From Streptosporangium lutulentum (lineage in GTDB: Bacteria > Actinomycetota > Actinomycetes > Streptosporangiales > Streptosporangiaceae): a stretch of DNA of 64,000 nt. The position numbers and the translations under genes were made by a program. The notes beneath the pieces were generated by a model. It saw nothing but the letters and a program-made list of their open reading frames with translations, did no database searches and was not told where the DNA came from. Shown here piece by piece: positions 25,548 through 34,508 of the stretch. Position 1 is the first letter of the stretch; every line of letters starts with the position of its first letter. Location: contig NZ_JAUSQU010000001.1 in assembly GCF_030811455.1 (NCBI RefSeq), positions 3,596,001-3,660,000 of the forward strand. Reading direction: 5' to 3'.

Positions 25548-26804
25548 ATGAGACAGCCGGCAGCCTGGGGGGCGAGTGCCTGCGTGGGGTTCGCGCGCGC
25601 GTGCGTCGTGGTGGTCGTCAGCATGCTGGTCCCGGCCGTGTGGGCCGCCGCCGTGGCACTGTGGATCTGGTGGGGCGCGGACGCGTGGACGTGGATCGCG
25701 CCGTTCATATGGGCGTGCATTGGCACGTTCGTCCTGTCGCGTCCGGTCTGCCGGATGTTCCGCTCCCTCGTCGCGACATGGACGGACACCGTCATCCCCG
25801 CCGGCTACCGGCAGGCCGGGCCGGTGACGCGGATGTCCACCGGGTACTGGTGGAACGGCTTCAGCTACGAACGCACCAGGCGCGACGCCCTCATGGATCA
25901 GAGAATGCGGATCCGATGGAGGGATCCCGCCGTCTGGCGTGACCTGCGCTTCATGGGGATCGCGCCGATCACCGCGGGCGTGATCGCGGCCATTCCGCCC
26001 GCCGGAGTCGCGGCGGCGGTCCTCGGGTTTTCTCAGCCGGAGCTCTCCACGCGTCTCATCGGGGTGCTCGGCCTGGTCGTGGCGATCGCCGGCGCCCCGT
26101 ACGCCTGGCGGCCCGTCGAGCCGGTGGCCGTCCGCTTCCTGCGCCCCTCGCCCGCGATGGCGCTGGCCGATCGGGTGGATGAGCTGACGGCCCAGCGCGC
26201 GGACACCACGGTCGCGCAGGCCGCCGAGATCCGCCGGATCGAGCGGGACCTGCACGACGGGGCGCAGGCCCGCCTGGTCGGGCTCGGGCTCTCCCTGGCG
26301 ATCGCGGAGAAGCTGATGGAAACCGACCCCGACCAGGCCAAGGCCCTGATGAGGGAGGCGCGGGCCGGCGCCACCGCGTCACTGACCGAGCTCCGCGAAC
26401 TGGTCCAGGGGATCAACCCGTCGGTGCTGAACGAGCGAGGGCTCATCGACGCCGTTCGCGCTCTCGCCCTGGACAGCCCGCTTGAGGCGACTGTCAGCGC
26501 CGACGTCCGGCTGCTCCTGGACCCGCCGATCGAGTCCGCCCTGTACTTCGGAACCGCCGAACTGATGACCAACGCGGTCAAGCATGCCCACGCGACCCGG
26601 GCACGAATCGCCATCGACCGGGACGGCACCGGCATCGTCGTGGATGTCGAGGACAACGGCCGGGGTGGGGCCGGCGTGCGAGCCGGCAGCGGACTCGATG
26701 GGCTGCGCCGCCGCCTCGCGGTCTTCGACGGCACCCTGGAGATCACCAGCCCGGCGGGCGGACCGACCCACGTGAGAATGACGGTGCCATGCGAATCGTC
26801 GTAG
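25548..26804 (+). CDS. Membrane sensor histidine kinase (HisKA_3 type)
   Basis: 418 residues. Membrane segments lie at about 12-68 and again at about 140-190, then the dimerisation motif RRIERDLHDGAQARL (His near 240) and a HATPase domain (MTNAVKHAHA, VEDNGRGG, GSGLDGLRRR). It autophosphorylates and passes phosphate to the response regulator that follows. ATG 25548 has a double AAGGAGGAAGGAGG site; the frame is open further upstream. It overlaps the next gene by 16 bases. The signal is unknown. Confidence 0.88.
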   Translation: MRQPAAWGASACVGFARACVVVVVSMLVPAVWAAAVALWIWWGADAWTWIAPFIWACIGTFVLSRPVCRMFRSLVATWTDTVIPAGYRQAGPVTRMSTGYWWNGFSYERTRRDALMDQRMRIRWRDPAVWRDLRFMGIAPITAGVIAAIPPAGVAAAVLGFSQPELSTRLIGVLGLVVAIAGAPYAWRPVEPVAVRFLRPSPAMALADRVDELTAQRADTTVAQAAEIRRIERDLHDGAQARLVGLGLSLAIAEKLMETDPDQAKALMREARAGATASLTELRELVQGINPSVLNERGLIDAVRALALDSPLEATVSADVRLLLDPPIESALYFGTAELMTNAVKHAHATRARIAIDRDGTGIVVDVEDNGRGGAGVRAGSGLDGLRRRLAVFDGTLEITSPAGGPTHVRMTVPCESS

Positions 26805-27436
26805 CCGAAGACCTCTACCTCCTGCGCGACGGGATCGTCCGCCTCATCGAGGCGTACGGCCACCAGGTGGTGGCGACGGCGACCACCGGACCCGAGACGC
26901 TCGACGCGCTGCTGAAGTGGCGGCCGGATGTCGCCGTCGTCGACGTCCGCATGCCGCCGACCCAGTCGGACGAGGGCCTGCGGGCCGCTCTCGCCGCCCG
27001 CGACGAGGTTCCCGGGCTGCCGATCCTGATTCTCTCTCAGCACGTCGAACAGTTGTACGCCCGCGAACTCCTGGCCGACGGCTCCGGTGGCATCGGCTAT
27101 CTCCTGAAAGACAGCGTGTTCGACGCCGACCAGTTCATCGACGCGCTGGAGCGCGTCGCCGGCGGCGGGACCGCCATGGACCCGGCCGTCATCGCCAAAC
27201 TGCTGTCCAGCGGATCCTCCAGCCGGCGGCTCGGACAGCTCACCGAACGCGAACACTCCGTGCTCGGCCTCATGGCCGAGGGGCTGTCCAATCAGGCCAT
27301 CGGCCGGCGGCTGTTCCTCAGCGAGAGCGCCATCGGCAAGTACACCACCTCCCTGTTCGGCAAGCTCGGCATCACCGACGACGACAACGGCAACCGCCGC
27401 GTCCTCGCCGTCCTCACCTACCTGAACGAGTCCTGA
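26789..27436 (+). CDS. LuxR/NarL family response regulator
   Basis: 215 residues: a receiver domain with the phospho-acceptor in VVDVRMPP (about D52) and a GerE/LuxR HTH (about 150-205, LTEREHSVLGLMAEGLSNQ). It overlaps the kinase gene by 16 bases, so the two form a coupled two-component pair. The MPPTQSDEGL extension after the phosphorylation site is shared by this actinomycete subgroup. Confidence 0.9.
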   Translation: MRIVVAEDLYLLRDGIVRLIEAYGHQVVATATTGPETLDALLKWRPDVAVVDVRMPPTQSDEGLRAALAARDEVPGLPILILSQHVEQLYARELLADGSGGIGYLLKDSVFDADQFIDALERVAGGGTAMDPAVIAKLLSSGSSSRRLGQLTEREHSVLGLMAEGLSNQAIGRRLFLSESAIGKYTTSLFGKLGITDDDNGNRRVLAVLTYLNES

Positions 27437-27555
27437 CGCGCTTGTTCCGCCGGGGAGCCGGGGAGCCGGGCAACCGGTAACGATCCGCCGGGCCGGCGAC
27501 GCCCGGCCCGGCGATTACCGCCGGGCCGGGCGCGCCGCGTGGTAGGGATGATCAG

Positions 27556-28665
27556 GTGACGAGGAAGCCCGAGATTCCCGGGCGCGACCGGGAAGGCCGG
27601 GGATCCGGCGTGACGGGGAGGCCCGGCGACCTCGGCGCGCTCGCGTTCCATCCCTGGCTGCTGCTCGCCTATCCGCCGGTGCGCGAGCTCGCCGAGGGAC
27701 TGGTCCGGCCCGCGGCCCCGGCCGCGCTCTGCCTGGCCCTCTTCGTCGCCCTCTACGCGCTCTCCGTCACGCTGTCCTTCCGCGGCCGGCGCCGCGCCGC
27801 GACCGGGACGCTGGTCGCCCTCGTGCTGGTGACCTTCCTGCTGCTGACGGCCGTCGCGGAGGGCTGGTTCTATCTCGCGCCGCTGATGACCATCGCCTGC
27901 GGGGTCGTGATGCGGGACGGGCCGGTCTACCCCGTTCTCACCGCCCTGACCGTCGCGCTGGCCGTGGCGATGTGGTGGAACGGATCGAGCTGGGAGAACA
28001 TCTCCCTGTCCGTCTGGGGGACGGCCGCGGGCGGCCTGGTGGTCAGCATCGTCCTGAAGCTGTTCTCCGTGATAGCCGAGCTTCACAGGACCCGCGAGGA
28101 ACTGGCCCACGCCGCGGTGGCCGAGGAACGACTGCGGTTCTCCAGGGACCTGCACGACCTGCTCGGGCACACCCTGTCGGTGATGGTGGTCAAGGCGCAG
28201 GTCGTGCGGCGTCTGGCCCCGCACGACGCGGAGGCGGCGGCCCGGCAGGCGGCCGACGTCGAGGCCATCGGCCGGGAGGCGCTGACCGAGGTCAGGGGTG
28301 CGATCACCGGTTATCGCGGCCGTGGGCTGGCCGCCGAGCTGGCGTCCGCCCGCACCGCGCTGGCCGACGCGGGCATCAGCACCGCGGTGACCGTCCCCGG
28401 CGCACGGCCGGCCCCGGAGCTGGACGCCCTGCTGGGCTGGGCCGTACGGGAGGGGGTGACCAACGTCGTCCGCCACAGCGGCGCCCGCACCTGCGAGATC
28501 AGGCTGGAGGGAACCGTGCTGGAGATCCGCGACGACGGCCGGGGGCCCGGCGCGAGCACCCTCGGCAACGGGCTGCGCGGCCTGGCCGAGCGGACCGCGG
28601 CCCTGGGCGGGACGCTGGAGACGCGTGAGGACGGCGGCTTCCTGCTGAGGGTGACGATTCCATGA
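27556..28665 (+). CDS. DesK-like sensor histidine kinase
   Basis: 369 residues. Four or five membrane helices occupy about 30-160, followed by the HisKA_3 motif SRDLHDLLGHTLSVM (His near 200) and a HATPase domain (GVTNVVRHSGA, DDGRGPG, GNGLRGLAERT). The layout matches DesK, which senses membrane state. The start GTG 27556 is the longest; GTG 27610 is a shorter option. It overlaps the next gene by four bases (ATGA). Confidence 0.87.
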   Translation: MTRKPEIPGRDREGRGSGVTGRPGDLGALAFHPWLLLAYPPVRELAEGLVRPAAPAALCLALFVALYALSVTLSFRGRRRAATGTLVALVLVTFLLLTAVAEGWFYLAPLMTIACGVVMRDGPVYPVLTALTVALAVAMWWNGSSWENISLSVWGTAAGGLVVSIVLKLFSVIAELHRTREELAHAAVAEERLRFSRDLHDLLGHTLSVMVVKAQVVRRLAPHDAEAAARQAADVEAIGREALTEVRGAITGYRGRGLAAELASARTALADAGISTAVTVPGARPAPELDALLGWAVREGVTNVVRHSGARTCEIRLEGTVLEIRDDGRGPGASTLGNGLRGLAERTAALGGTLETREDGGFLLRVTIP

Positions 28666-29267
28666 TCAGAGTGTTGCTGGCCGAGGACCAGGGCATGATG
28701 CGCGGCGCGCTCGCCCTGCTTCTCGATCTGGAGGACGACCTCGAGATCGTCGCCACGGTCGGCACGGGAGACGAGGTCGTGCCCGCCGCGCTGCGTGCCC
28801 GTCCCGACGTCGCGCTGCTGGACATCGAGATGCCGGGGATCAGCGGCCTGGACGCCGCCGCCGGGCTGCGCGACCGGCTGCCCGGCTGCCGGGTGCTGAT
28901 GCTGACCACGTTCGGCCGGCCGGGCTACCTGCGCCGGGCGATGGAGGCGGGCGCCGCCGGGTTCCTGGTCAAGGACGGGCCGGTGGAGGAGCTGGCCGCC
29001 GCGATCCGCAGGGTCCTGACGGGTGAGAAGGTGATCGATCCCACGCTGGCCGCCGCCGCGCTGAGCACCGGCGCCAACCCGCTGACCGATCGCGAGCGGG
29101 ACGTGCTGGCCGCGGCGGCCGACGGTGCGACGATCGCCGACATCTCCTCTCGGCTGCACCTGTCGGAGAGCACGGTGCGCAACTACCTGTCCGCCGCGAT
29201 CGGCAAGACCGGCACCCGCAACCGCGTCGAGGCCGCCCGCACCGCCCGGGACAACGGCTGGCTGTGA
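28662..29267 (+). CDS. DesR-like response regulator
   Basis: 201 residues: a receiver domain (phospho-Asp in LLDIEMPG, about 54) and a LuxR HTH (LTDREREVLAAA-like, LTDRERDVL at about 143). Its start overlaps the DesK-like kinase stop, so it is the partner. Its target may be membrane lipid genes, by analogy with DesKR; none is adjacent. Confidence 0.9.
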   Translation: MIRVLLAEDQGMMRGALALLLDLEDDLEIVATVGTGDEVVPAALRARPDVALLDIEMPGISGLDAAAGLRDRLPGCRVLMLTTFGRPGYLRRAMEAGAAGFLVKDGPVEELAAAIRRVLTGEKVIDPTLAAAALSTGANPLTDRERDVLAAAADGATIADISSRLHLSESTVRNYLSAAIGKTGTRNRVEAARTARDNGWL

Positions 29268-29281
29268 ACGCCGGGTGACGG

Positions 29282-30184
29282 TCAGGGGACGGGGATCGGC
29301 TGCCGGTCGTCCCCTGTGATCCATCCGCGGGCCGCCTCGAAGGTCTTCTGCGCGATCAGCTTCTGGCCTGCCTCGTTGGGGTGGAAGTAGTCCCACTTGC
29401 TGAGGTGGCCCAGTGTGAAGGACTGGTTGAACACGGCGTTGCCGTCGGATCTGCAGGCCGGGCCGTACGCGACGCAGAGCCTGGCGAGGACGGCGTTGTA
29501 GGCGGCGACCCTGGCCCGCACGCGGTCGCGGCGCGCCCGGTCGGCCGCGGACGTCGAGGCGGGTTTGGCCAGCATGGTGGGGCAGATCCGCCCGACGGCC
29601 CAGAACCCGCGCGCCACCAGGTCGCCCTTGCCGACCCGCCACAGCCGCTTGAGGTCGGGGATGCTCGCCACGAACACCCTGCCGCCGGGCCGCCCGGCCC
29701 GGAACAGCGTCAGGGCCTCGGCCATTCGCCTCTCGTAGACGTTCACGGGGGTCATCAGGCGTTCTTCGGACACGCAGGCGTCCTGGGCGCCGACCAGGAT
29801 GGTCACGTAGTCCGCGCCGCGGGCGACCGCCTTCTCGACCTGCCCGGCGAGGTCGGCGCTGGTCGCCCCGGGGACGGCGAAGTTCAGGTTCTGCCAGGCG
29901 AGGCTCTCGTCCAGGCTCCGCAGCCTCAGGTAGTGGCTCTGGACGAAGGCGTGGTCGCCCATCGACCAGGAACGCGAGACACAGGGGACGTACCAGCCGC
30001 AGGCGTTGAACCCGGCACTGATCGAGTCTCCGAGCGCCGCCATGACCACCGGTCGCGACGACGTGGCCGTGGCGCCTCCGGCGGGGGCCGCCAAGACGAC
30101 TGTGAGCGCCGTCACCCCTGTGAATGCGATCACAGTTCTGTGGAACGCGGCGCCTGTGAATGCGGTCACAGTCCTGCGAAGCAT
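29282..30184 (-). CDS. Secreted SGNH/GDSL hydrolase
   Basis: 300 residues with a signal peptide (about 1-38, ending near GGATA). The catalytic Ser is in GDSISAG (about residue 53), and the C-terminal DxxH site is WDYFHPNEAG (about 263-272). It would act outside the cell as an esterase or lipase. Six cysteines fit the disulfide-rich SGNH family of actinomycetes. The signal peptide has an odd internal repeat, RTVTAFTG and RTVIAFTG, encoded by DNA repeats that also form CRP-like palindromes. It converges with the DesR-like gene. Confidence 0.85.
   Translation of the reverse strand: MLRRTVTAFTGAAFHRTVIAFTGVTALTVVLAAPAGGATATSSRPVVMAALGDSISAGFNACGWYVPCVSRSWSMGDHAFVQSHYLRLRSLDESLAWQNLNFAVPGATSADLAGQVEKAVARGADYVTILVGAQDACVSEERLMTPVNVYERRMAEALTLFRAGRPGGRVFVASIPDLKRLWRVGKGDLVARGFWAVGRICPTMLAKPASTSAADRARRDRVRARVAAYNAVLARLCVAYGPACRSDGNAVFNQSFTLGHLSKWDYFHPNEAGQKLIAQKTFEAARGWITGDDRQPIPVP
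30101..30170 (-). promoter_or_regulatory. Three CRP-like palindromes inside the SGNH hydrolase start
   Basis: TGTGA-N6-TCAC sites occur at 30101-30116, 30119-30134 and 30155-30170. Spacing is 18 and 36 bases. The first and third also fit GTG-N6-GNCAC, the consensus reported for Streptomyces Crp. They lie within codons 5-28 of the hydrolase, in the repeated signal peptide, so they may simply be a codon-level repeat. Confidence 0.35.
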
Positions 30185-30349
30185 GGCACCTCCGGCTGAG
30201 AGATCACGTCTGCTTCGGATGTATCACCGCAGGACAGCGCGGTGCGCTCCATTGACCGAGTGCCTTGGTTTTCTTGACAGAACGTGGCGGCTGTGCTGGT
30301 TCCGGGGGCCTCGTCGAACACGTTCAGATTCCGGCATAGAGTGGCGGAG

Positions 30350-31579
30350 GTGAGTGTTGCGCTCGGATTGACCCGTCCCCTCGTGGTGCGAACCACCCCC
30401 GTCGGCGACCCCGGCGACCTGTTCGCCGAACTGCCCGAAACAGCCCCCTATGCCTGGATCAGACATGGTGAGGGGCTGGTCGCCTGGGGCGAGGCCGCAC
30501 GTGTGACCGTACCGCCGGGTCCCCGGCGTTTCGACTGGGCCCGCGACTGGTTGTCGACCATCTTCGGCGAGGCCGACGTCGACGACGACGTGCGGACCCC
30601 CGGCTCCGGACCGGTCGCCTTCGGCTCGTTCACCTTCGACCCCGACTCCCGGGGCTCCGTCCTCGTCGTGCCCCAGACGATCCTCGCCCGCCGCGACGGC
30701 CGCGCATGGCTGACCACCGTCGGCGAGGAGCGGCTCGACCTGGTCACCCCGCTCCGCGATCCCGGCAGGATCCGGTACGGCGACGGCAGCCTGACCGCTC
30801 CCGAGTGGGAGCACGCCGTGGCGCGAGCCGTCAGGCGGATCCGGTCGGGCCGCCTGGAGAAGACCGTGCTCGCCCGCGACCTGACCGCCACCGCGGAGCG
30901 GTCGATCGACGTCCGCCTGCTGCTGACCCGGCTGGCCCGCCGCTATCCCGACTGCTACACCTTCTCCTGCGCCGGCCTGATCGGGGCCACCCCCGAACTG
31001 CTGGTACGGCGTACCGGGGAGATGATCGAGTCCCTGGTCCTGGCCGGCACGATCCCCCGGGGCACCGGCCGGGCCGACGACATGGCGCGCGGCTCGGCCC
31101 TGTTCGCCTCGGCGAAGGACCGCTACGAGCACACCTGCGCGGTGGAGTCGGTGCGCGAGGCGCTGAGCCCGCTCTGCTCCGAGCTGAAGATCCCCGAGGA
31201 GCCCGAGCTCCTGATGCTGCCGAACGTCCAGCACCTGGCCAGCCCCGTGACCGGACGACTCTCCGCCGGGGCCTCGGTCCTGGACGTGGTGGCGGCCATG
31301 CACCCGACCGCCGCCGTCGGAGGCACGCCCACCGAGGCCGCGCTCGAGGTCATCCGCGAACTGGAGGGCATGGACCGCGGCGGTTACGCCGGGCCGGTCG
31401 GCTGGATCGACGCCCGGGGCGACGGCGAATGGGGCATCGCGTTGCGCTGCGCCCAGATCGACGGCCCCCGGGCCCGGCTGTTCGCCGGCTGCGGCATCAT
31501 GGGCGACTCCGATCCGGCGTCCGAGCTCGCCGAGGCCCAGGCCAAGCTCCGCGCGATGCAGTACGCCCTGGAAGGCTGA
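30350..31579 (+). CDS. menF: Isochorismate synthase
   Basis: 409 residues of the chorismate-utilising enzyme fold. It converts chorismate to isochorismate for menaquinone or a catechol siderophore. Typical motifs are LAGTIPRGTGRADD, KDRYEHTCAVESV, HPTAAVGGTPTE and YAGPVGWIDARGDGEW with FAGCGIMGDSDP. The frame is open to 30284, but GTG 30350 fits the size of the family. A TAGAGT box at 30337-30342 would place transcription start at about this codon, suggesting a leaderless message. No other men or ent gene is near. Confidence 0.85.
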   Translation: MSVALGLTRPLVVRTTPVGDPGDLFAELPETAPYAWIRHGEGLVAWGEAARVTVPPGPRRFDWARDWLSTIFGEADVDDDVRTPGSGPVAFGSFTFDPDSRGSVLVVPQTILARRDGRAWLTTVGEERLDLVTPLRDPGRIRYGDGSLTAPEWEHAVARAVRRIRSGRLEKTVLARDLTATAERSIDVRLLLTRLARRYPDCYTFSCAGLIGATPELLVRRTGEMIESLVLAGTIPRGTGRADDMARGSALFASAKDRYEHTCAVESVREALSPLCSELKIPEEPELLMLPNVQHLASPVTGRLSAGASVLDVVAAMHPTAAVGGTPTEAALEVIRELEGMDRGGYAGPVGWIDARGDGEWGIALRCAQIDGPRARLFAGCGIMGDSDPASELAEAQAKLRAMQYALEG

Positions 31580-31774
31580 CTCCCACGTGAACCGCGCCGG
31601 TCGGGCGGGCGCCCGTTTTCCCCACCCGCGCCTGTCCGCCGTCCGGCACATGGGCGTACCCTCACAAGGGCAAGACATCGGACATTTCCCGCAAGAAAAC
31701 CAAAGCTTTCTTCTGCTCGACGTTCTTTCTTTCATCGCCGCGCAGCCGGCCCACTCGTCAGGGAGAGGAAGATC

Positions 31775-32332
31775 ATGGCTTTACTGACCACCGCCCGCCT
31801 CACGATACGTGACTGGAGCCCCGACGACGCCGCCGAGGCCCTGACCGTCTACGGCGCGCCAGAGGTCACCCGGTGGCTTTCCCCGGCGATGACCCAGATC
31901 GACGACGAACAGGCGATGCGGACCACGCTCGAGTCATGGGTTCGCAATCGCGACGCCCTGATCCCCCCGCTGGGCCGCTGGGCGATCGTCCGCACCTCCG
32001 ACCAGCGGGTCGTCGGCGGCCTCTCCCTGAGATACCTGCCGCCGGACGAGGAGGACATCGAGATCGGCTGGCAGCTCGCCCCCGGCTCCTGGGGGAACGG
32101 CTACGCCACCGAGGCCGCCCGGGCCCTGGCCGGGTGGGCGTTCTCCATCGGCGCCCACGAGCTCGTCGCGGTCGTCCGGGTGAACAACGATCGCGGCGCC
32201 GCCACGTCCAGGCGCATCGGCATGCAGTGGGTGGGCGAGACGGACAAGTACTACGAGACGCACCTCAACGTCTACCGGCTCTGGCCCAGCGACCTCACCA
32301 CCGCCGAGGAGAAGGACGCGCTCCAGCTCTGA
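31775..32332 (+). CDS. GNAT family N-acetyltransferase, RimJ/RimL type
   Basis: 185 residues. The start TTARLTIRDWSPDDA and the acetyl-CoA loop region LAPGSWGNGYATEAARAL (about 101-118) are those of RimJ/RimL-like acetyltransferases. The substrate is unknown. The ATG at 31775 follows GAGAGGAAG. It is a single gene, converging with the response regulator at 32355. Confidence 0.83.
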   Translation: MALLTTARLTIRDWSPDDAAEALTVYGAPEVTRWLSPAMTQIDDEQAMRTTLESWVRNRDALIPPLGRWAIVRTSDQRVVGGLSLRYLPPDEEDIEIGWQLAPGSWGNGYATEAARALAGWAFSIGAHELVAVVRVNNDRGAATSRRIGMQWVGETDKYYETHLNVYRLWPSDLTTAEEKDALQL

Positions 32333-32354
32333 CCGGGAAGGCCGCCGGGAGCCG

Positions 32355-32999
32355 TCAGGAGCCCAGGTAGCGCAGCACGGCCAGAACCCGCCGGCTGTAG
32401 CCGGTGACGTGCAGGAGCCCGAGCTTGTCGAAGATGGCGTTGACGTGCTTCTCGACGGCGCTCTGGGAGACGTGGAGCCGTTCGGCGACGGAGGCGTTGG
32501 TGCAGCCCTGCGCCATGTGGTCGAGCACGTCGCGCTCACGGGGGGTGAGGCGGCTCAGCGGGTCGACGTGGGTGGTGCGGGCGAGAAGCTGCCGCACGAC
32601 CTCGGGGTCGAAGGCCGCTCCCCCGGCCCCGACCCGGTCGAGCGCGTCGAGGAAGTCGGCGACCTGGGCCACCCGGTCCTTGAGCAGGTAGCCCACACCG
32701 TCCACGTCGCCGCTCATCAGCTCGGTGGCGTAGTGCTTCTCGACGTACTGCGACAGGACCAGCACCCGCGTTCCCGGCCAGCGGCGCCGGATCTCCAGCG
32801 CCGCCCGCAGCCCCTCGTCGGTGTGGGTGGGCGGCATCCGGACGTCGGCGACCACGATGTCGGGCCGGTGCTCGGCCACCGCGTCGAGGAGCGTCTCGCC
32901 GTCGCCGACCGCGGCCGGGACCTCGTGGCCCTCCTCGACCAGCAGCCGGATCAGCCCCTCGCGCAGCAGCGTGGAGTCCTCGGCCAGGATCACCCGCAC
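32355..32999 (-). CDS. LuxR family response regulator of the DedA operon
   Basis: 214 residues: a receiver domain (phospho-Asp in VVADVRMPPTHTDEGL, about 52) and a LuxR HTH (LTPRERDVLDHMAQG at about 149). The GTG start overlaps the last codons of the upstream kinase frame by 10 bases, which shows the original coupling. That kinase is now disrupted, so this regulator probably lacks its own partner. It ends 22 bases from the GNAT gene stop. Confidence 0.88.
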   Translation of the reverse strand: MRVILAEDSTLLREGLIRLLVEEGHEVPAAVGDGETLLDAVAEHRPDIVVADVRMPPTHTDEGLRAALEIRRRWPGTRVLVLSQYVEKHYATELMSGDVDGVGYLLKDRVAQVADFLDALDRVGAGGAAFDPEVVRQLLARTTHVDPLSRLTPRERDVLDHMAQGCTNASVAERLHVSQSAVEKHVNAIFDKLGLLHVTGYSRRVLAVLRYLGS

Positions 33000-33720
33000 G
33001 GGAGCTCCGCGGTGACCGTGGTGGGCCCGCCGGGCGGGCTGTCCACCCGGAACCGGCCGTCCAGGGCGGCCACGCGGCGGGCCAGGCCGGCAGCATGGCC
33101 AGCGCGACCAGGCGCTGCTGCACGCCGTCGTGAAGGTCGCGCTCGATGCGCCTTCGCTCCTGGTCGACGGCCGCGACGATGCCCGCGCGGGTCTCGGCCA
33201 GCTCGGTGATGCGGTGTTCGAGCAGTTCGGTGGAGCTCGGCCCGAGTGCCTGCCGGGCGACCTGCCGCTCCAGGGCCACGAGCCCGATGAATCCCATGAT
33301 CTCCAGGAAGAGCAGGACCAGCCCGCCGACCAGGAAGTAGAGCACGAGGACCGCGGTCGGCTCCATGTCGTCGAACGGCCTGCCCCGGCCCCACTGCCAG
33401 GCGAGCTGGACGCCGAGGCCGGCCCCGAAGACCAGGAGTGCGAGCACCAGGCCGCCCAGCACGCCGATCGGCCAGCGCCTCGCCAGGTAGCGCAGCGCCC
33501 GCCGCCCGTCGTAGCCGGACACCTCCACCCCGCCGAACAGCCTCAGCCGTACGACCTCGGCGTCCGCCAGCCGTACGGCCCCGGCCAGCACGCGCGGGCG
33601 CGCCCGGGAGAGGAGCAGGAAGGGGCCGGCGAGGATGAGGAAGGCCAGCTCGACCAGGGCCGCCGGAACTCCGAGCGCGTGCCCGGCCAGCGCCCGGCAG
33701 GCCCTGATCGCGACGCTCAC
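32990..33720 (-). pseudogene. Histidine kinase with internal deletion and frameshift
   Basis: The first frame (33720 down to about 33100) encodes a normal kinase N-terminus: two pairs of membrane helices and the dimerisation motif RRIERDLHDGVQQRLVALAML. It then runs into nonsense. The second frame resumes with GLARRVAALDGRFRVDSPPGG and ends AELPCG at 32990, the normal end of a HATPase domain. The ATP-binding N and G boxes between are missing: about 130 residues compared with relatives, and the join changes frame. Translation of the first frame would run on out of frame through the regulator gene. It starts overlapping the dedA stop (ATGA). A real deletion or an assembly collapse are both possible. 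Confidence 0.8.
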
Positions 33721-34394
33721 GGGCGCGCGTGGTGCTTTCCCTTGCGCTGGTCCCTCAGCCGTATCACCACGAAGACCACCACGGCGAGCACGACGATGCC
33801 CAGGACGGCCTTGGACACGATCCCCATGTAGTTCTCGACCAGCGACCAGTTCTCCCCGAGTAGGTATCCGGCCATCACGAAGGCCGTGTTCCAGATGAGG
33901 CTGCCCAGCGTGGTGAGGAGGGTGAACGTCATGATCGGCATGCGCTCGACCCCCGCCGGGATCGAGATGAGGCTCCGGAAGATGGGGATCATCCGGCCGA
34001 AGAAGACGGTCTTCCTGCCGTGTTTGGCGAACCAGGCCTCAGTCTTCTCGATGTCGGAGACCTTGATCAGCGGCAGCTTCGCCGCGATGGCCACCACCCG
34101 GTCCCGGCCCAGCAGCGCCCCCAGGCCGTAGAGCGCCAGCGCGCCGATCACCGACCCCAGGGTGGTCCAGAGCACCGCGTCGAACAGGCTCATGCTCCCC
34201 TTGCTCGCGGTGAACCCGGCCAGCGGGAGGATCACCTCGCTCGGCAGCGGTGGGAACAGATTCTCCAGCGCGATGGCCAATCCCGCCCCTGGCGCCCCCA
34301 GGGTTTCCATAAGACCGACCGCCCATCCGGCGATTCCGGTGGCATCGGGTGAACTCAGAATCAAGGCGCTTCCATCGGCTGTCAGTGAACTCAT
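33717..34394 (-). CDS. DedA family membrane protein
   Basis: 225 residues. The SNARE-associated/DedA core is clear: LENLFPPLPSEVILPLAG, then GRMIPIFRSLISIPAGVERMP. Five or so membrane helices are present. DedA proteins are flippase-like and support membrane lipid carrier recycling and envelope stress tolerance. ATG 34394 is taken; GTG 34400 is two codons upstream. It is first in an operon with a histidine kinase and response regulator, joined by overlapping starts, which suggests the kinase sensed envelope state. Confidence 0.87.
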   Translation of the reverse strand: MSSLTADGSALILSSPDATGIAGWAVGLMETLGAPGAGLAIALENLFPPLPSEVILPLAGFTASKGSMSLFDAVLWTTLGSVIGALALYGLGALLGRDRVVAIAAKLPLIKVSDIEKTEAWFAKHGRKTVFFGRMIPIFRSLISIPAGVERMPIMTFTLLTTLGSLIWNTAFVMAGYLLGENWSLVENYMGIVSKAVLGIVVLAVVVFVVIRLRDQRKGKHHARP

Positions 34395-34508
34395 GCACAC
34401 AAGGCTACGTAGATCCGAACGCGGCGCGCATGCGGATCACATCACGTCTGCCGCGGACGCACCCCAGCGCCGGGGTGCGGAAAACCTCAGGTGCCCCGGG
34501 AGAGGCGG

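Noticed and set aside
32536..33720. A kinase-regulator fusion protein
   Set aside because: After LVALAML the frame reads an out-of-frame copy of the regulator gene; the regulator itself has its own intact frame and start.
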